Below, one piece after another: positions 5,235-5,588 of a stretch of 5,588 nucleotides of DNA. The notes beneath the pieces are model-generated. The model searched no databases. It was not told the DNA's origin and saw only the letters and a list, made by a program, of their open reading frames with translations. The stretch lies in the NCBI GenBank assembly GCA_016868955.1, contig VGFF01000131.1:1-5588 (forward strand), read 5' to 3'. A program made the translations under genes and the position numbers. Numbering within the stretch: position 1 is the stretch's first letter; every line of letters begins with the position of its first letter. This stretch comes from Armatimonadota bacterium. Its GTDB lineage: Bacteria; Sysuimicrobiota; Sysuimicrobiia; Sysuimicrobiales; VGFF01.

Positions 5235-5588
5235 ATGGATGCAACGACGTTCGACCCGCTGGGCGGCGAGATTGTTTGGCAGCCGTCGGAGACGCTCGTC
5301 CGCCGCAGCCGGATCGCGCGGTTCCTCCGCGAGCATAACCTGCCGAACTACGATGCGCTCTACCGGCGATCCATCGAGGACATCGGCTGGTTCTGGGATG
5401 CCGCGGTACGTGAGATGGCCGTCGAGTGGTACACGCCGTATACTCGGGTCTTCGACGACCGAGCCGGCGTCCCGTGGACACGATGGTGGATCGATGGCCG
5501 CTGCAACCTCGTGCACAACTGCGTCGACAAGCACCGCGAAGCGGCCCGCGGCGCCAAGCCGGCCCTCCGTTGGGAGGGCGAAGATGGC
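5235..5588 (+). CDS. Acetyl-CoA synthetase-like AMP-dependent ligase, N-terminal part (runs off window)
   Basis: The frame is open from ATG 5235 to the last base and shows 118 residues. It matches the N-terminal domain of acetyl-CoA-synthetase-type enzymes, which make acyl-CoA from a short organic acid, ATP and CoA. Visible are VWQPSETLVRRSRIARFLRE (14-33), RRSIEDIGWFWDAAVREM (44-61), the WYTPY segment (65-69), and WWIDGRCNLVHNCVDKH (84-100) leading to LRWEGEDG (111-118). The W(F/W)xxGxxNxxxNCxDxH pattern is typical of AcsA relatives. The ATP-binding and catalytic regions lie beyond the window, so acetate, propionate or another acid cannot be chosen. ATG 5235 has no well-placed Shine-Dalgarno sequence. 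GTG 5226, in frame, is an alternative, 19 bases after AGGAGA. It is divergent from udg and unrelated in function. Confidence 0.85.
   Translation, partial: MDATTFDPLGGEIVWQPSETLVRRSRIARFLREHNLPNYDALYRRSIEDIGWFWDAAVREMAVEWYTPYTRVFDDRAGVPWTRWWIDGRCNLVHNCVDKHREAARGAKPALRWEGEDG

Noticed and set aside
4598..5534. Long open frames on both strands over udg and the intergenic region
   Set aside because: They are out of frame with udg and with the acetyl-CoA synthetase-like gene, are Arg/Pro-rich and have no motifs. They are shadows.
1..5588. CRISPR array, insertion sequence or transposase
   Set aside because: No regularly spaced repeats, no terminal inverted repeats and no transposase or integrase motifs were seen on either strand.

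Overview
The window is GC-rich bacterial chromosome. Coding strands strongly prefer G or C at third positions, and a full set of long spurious open frames appears antisense to the real genes. The gene content (a NEW3-repeat membrane protein, a family 5 uracil-DNA glycosylase, TadA, a tRNA-Ser with encoded CCA) fits many uncultured GC-rich soil or subsurface bacteria. I cannot assign a phylum from sequence alone. TGA, TAA and TAG all act as ordinary stops in intact genes here, so the genetic code is standard.

Layout. Bases 1-1171 (minus) hold a secreted, membrane-anchored protein with three Ig-like NEW3-type repeats. Its stop overlaps a possible start of a further gene that leaves the window at base 1. 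A 185-base divergent intergenic region (1172-1356) with several short repeats separates it from a plus-strand FAD-dependent oxidoreductase with an N-terminal hydrophobic segment (1357-2817). Converging on that gene, bases 2842 to about 3820 (minus) hold about 1 kb of gene debris. This is the C-terminal half of a PaaK/CapK-like AMP-forming CoA ligase with two in-frame stops, a short pyruvyl-transferase-like piece in another frame, and a leader-like segment in the third frame with no start codon. Next come tRNA-Ser(CGA) (3845-3932, minus) and a tightly coupled minus-strand pair: udg family 5 (4427-5161), then tadA (3978-4430), overlapping by GTGA. Divergent from udg is the start of an acetyl-CoA-synthetase-like gene (5235 to the window end, plus).

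How the parts relate. udg, tadA and tRNA-Ser form an information-processing cluster read leftward. TadA makes inosine at the tRNA wobble position, and the glycosylase removes deaminated bases from DNA. The debris lies directly 3' of the tRNA gene, a common place for acquired DNA to enter and decay, and its content (CapK-like ligase, pyruvyl-transferase-like piece) suggests a lost surface-polysaccharide region. I see no clearly novel system. The most unusual part is the decayed, chimeric stretch at 2842-3820.
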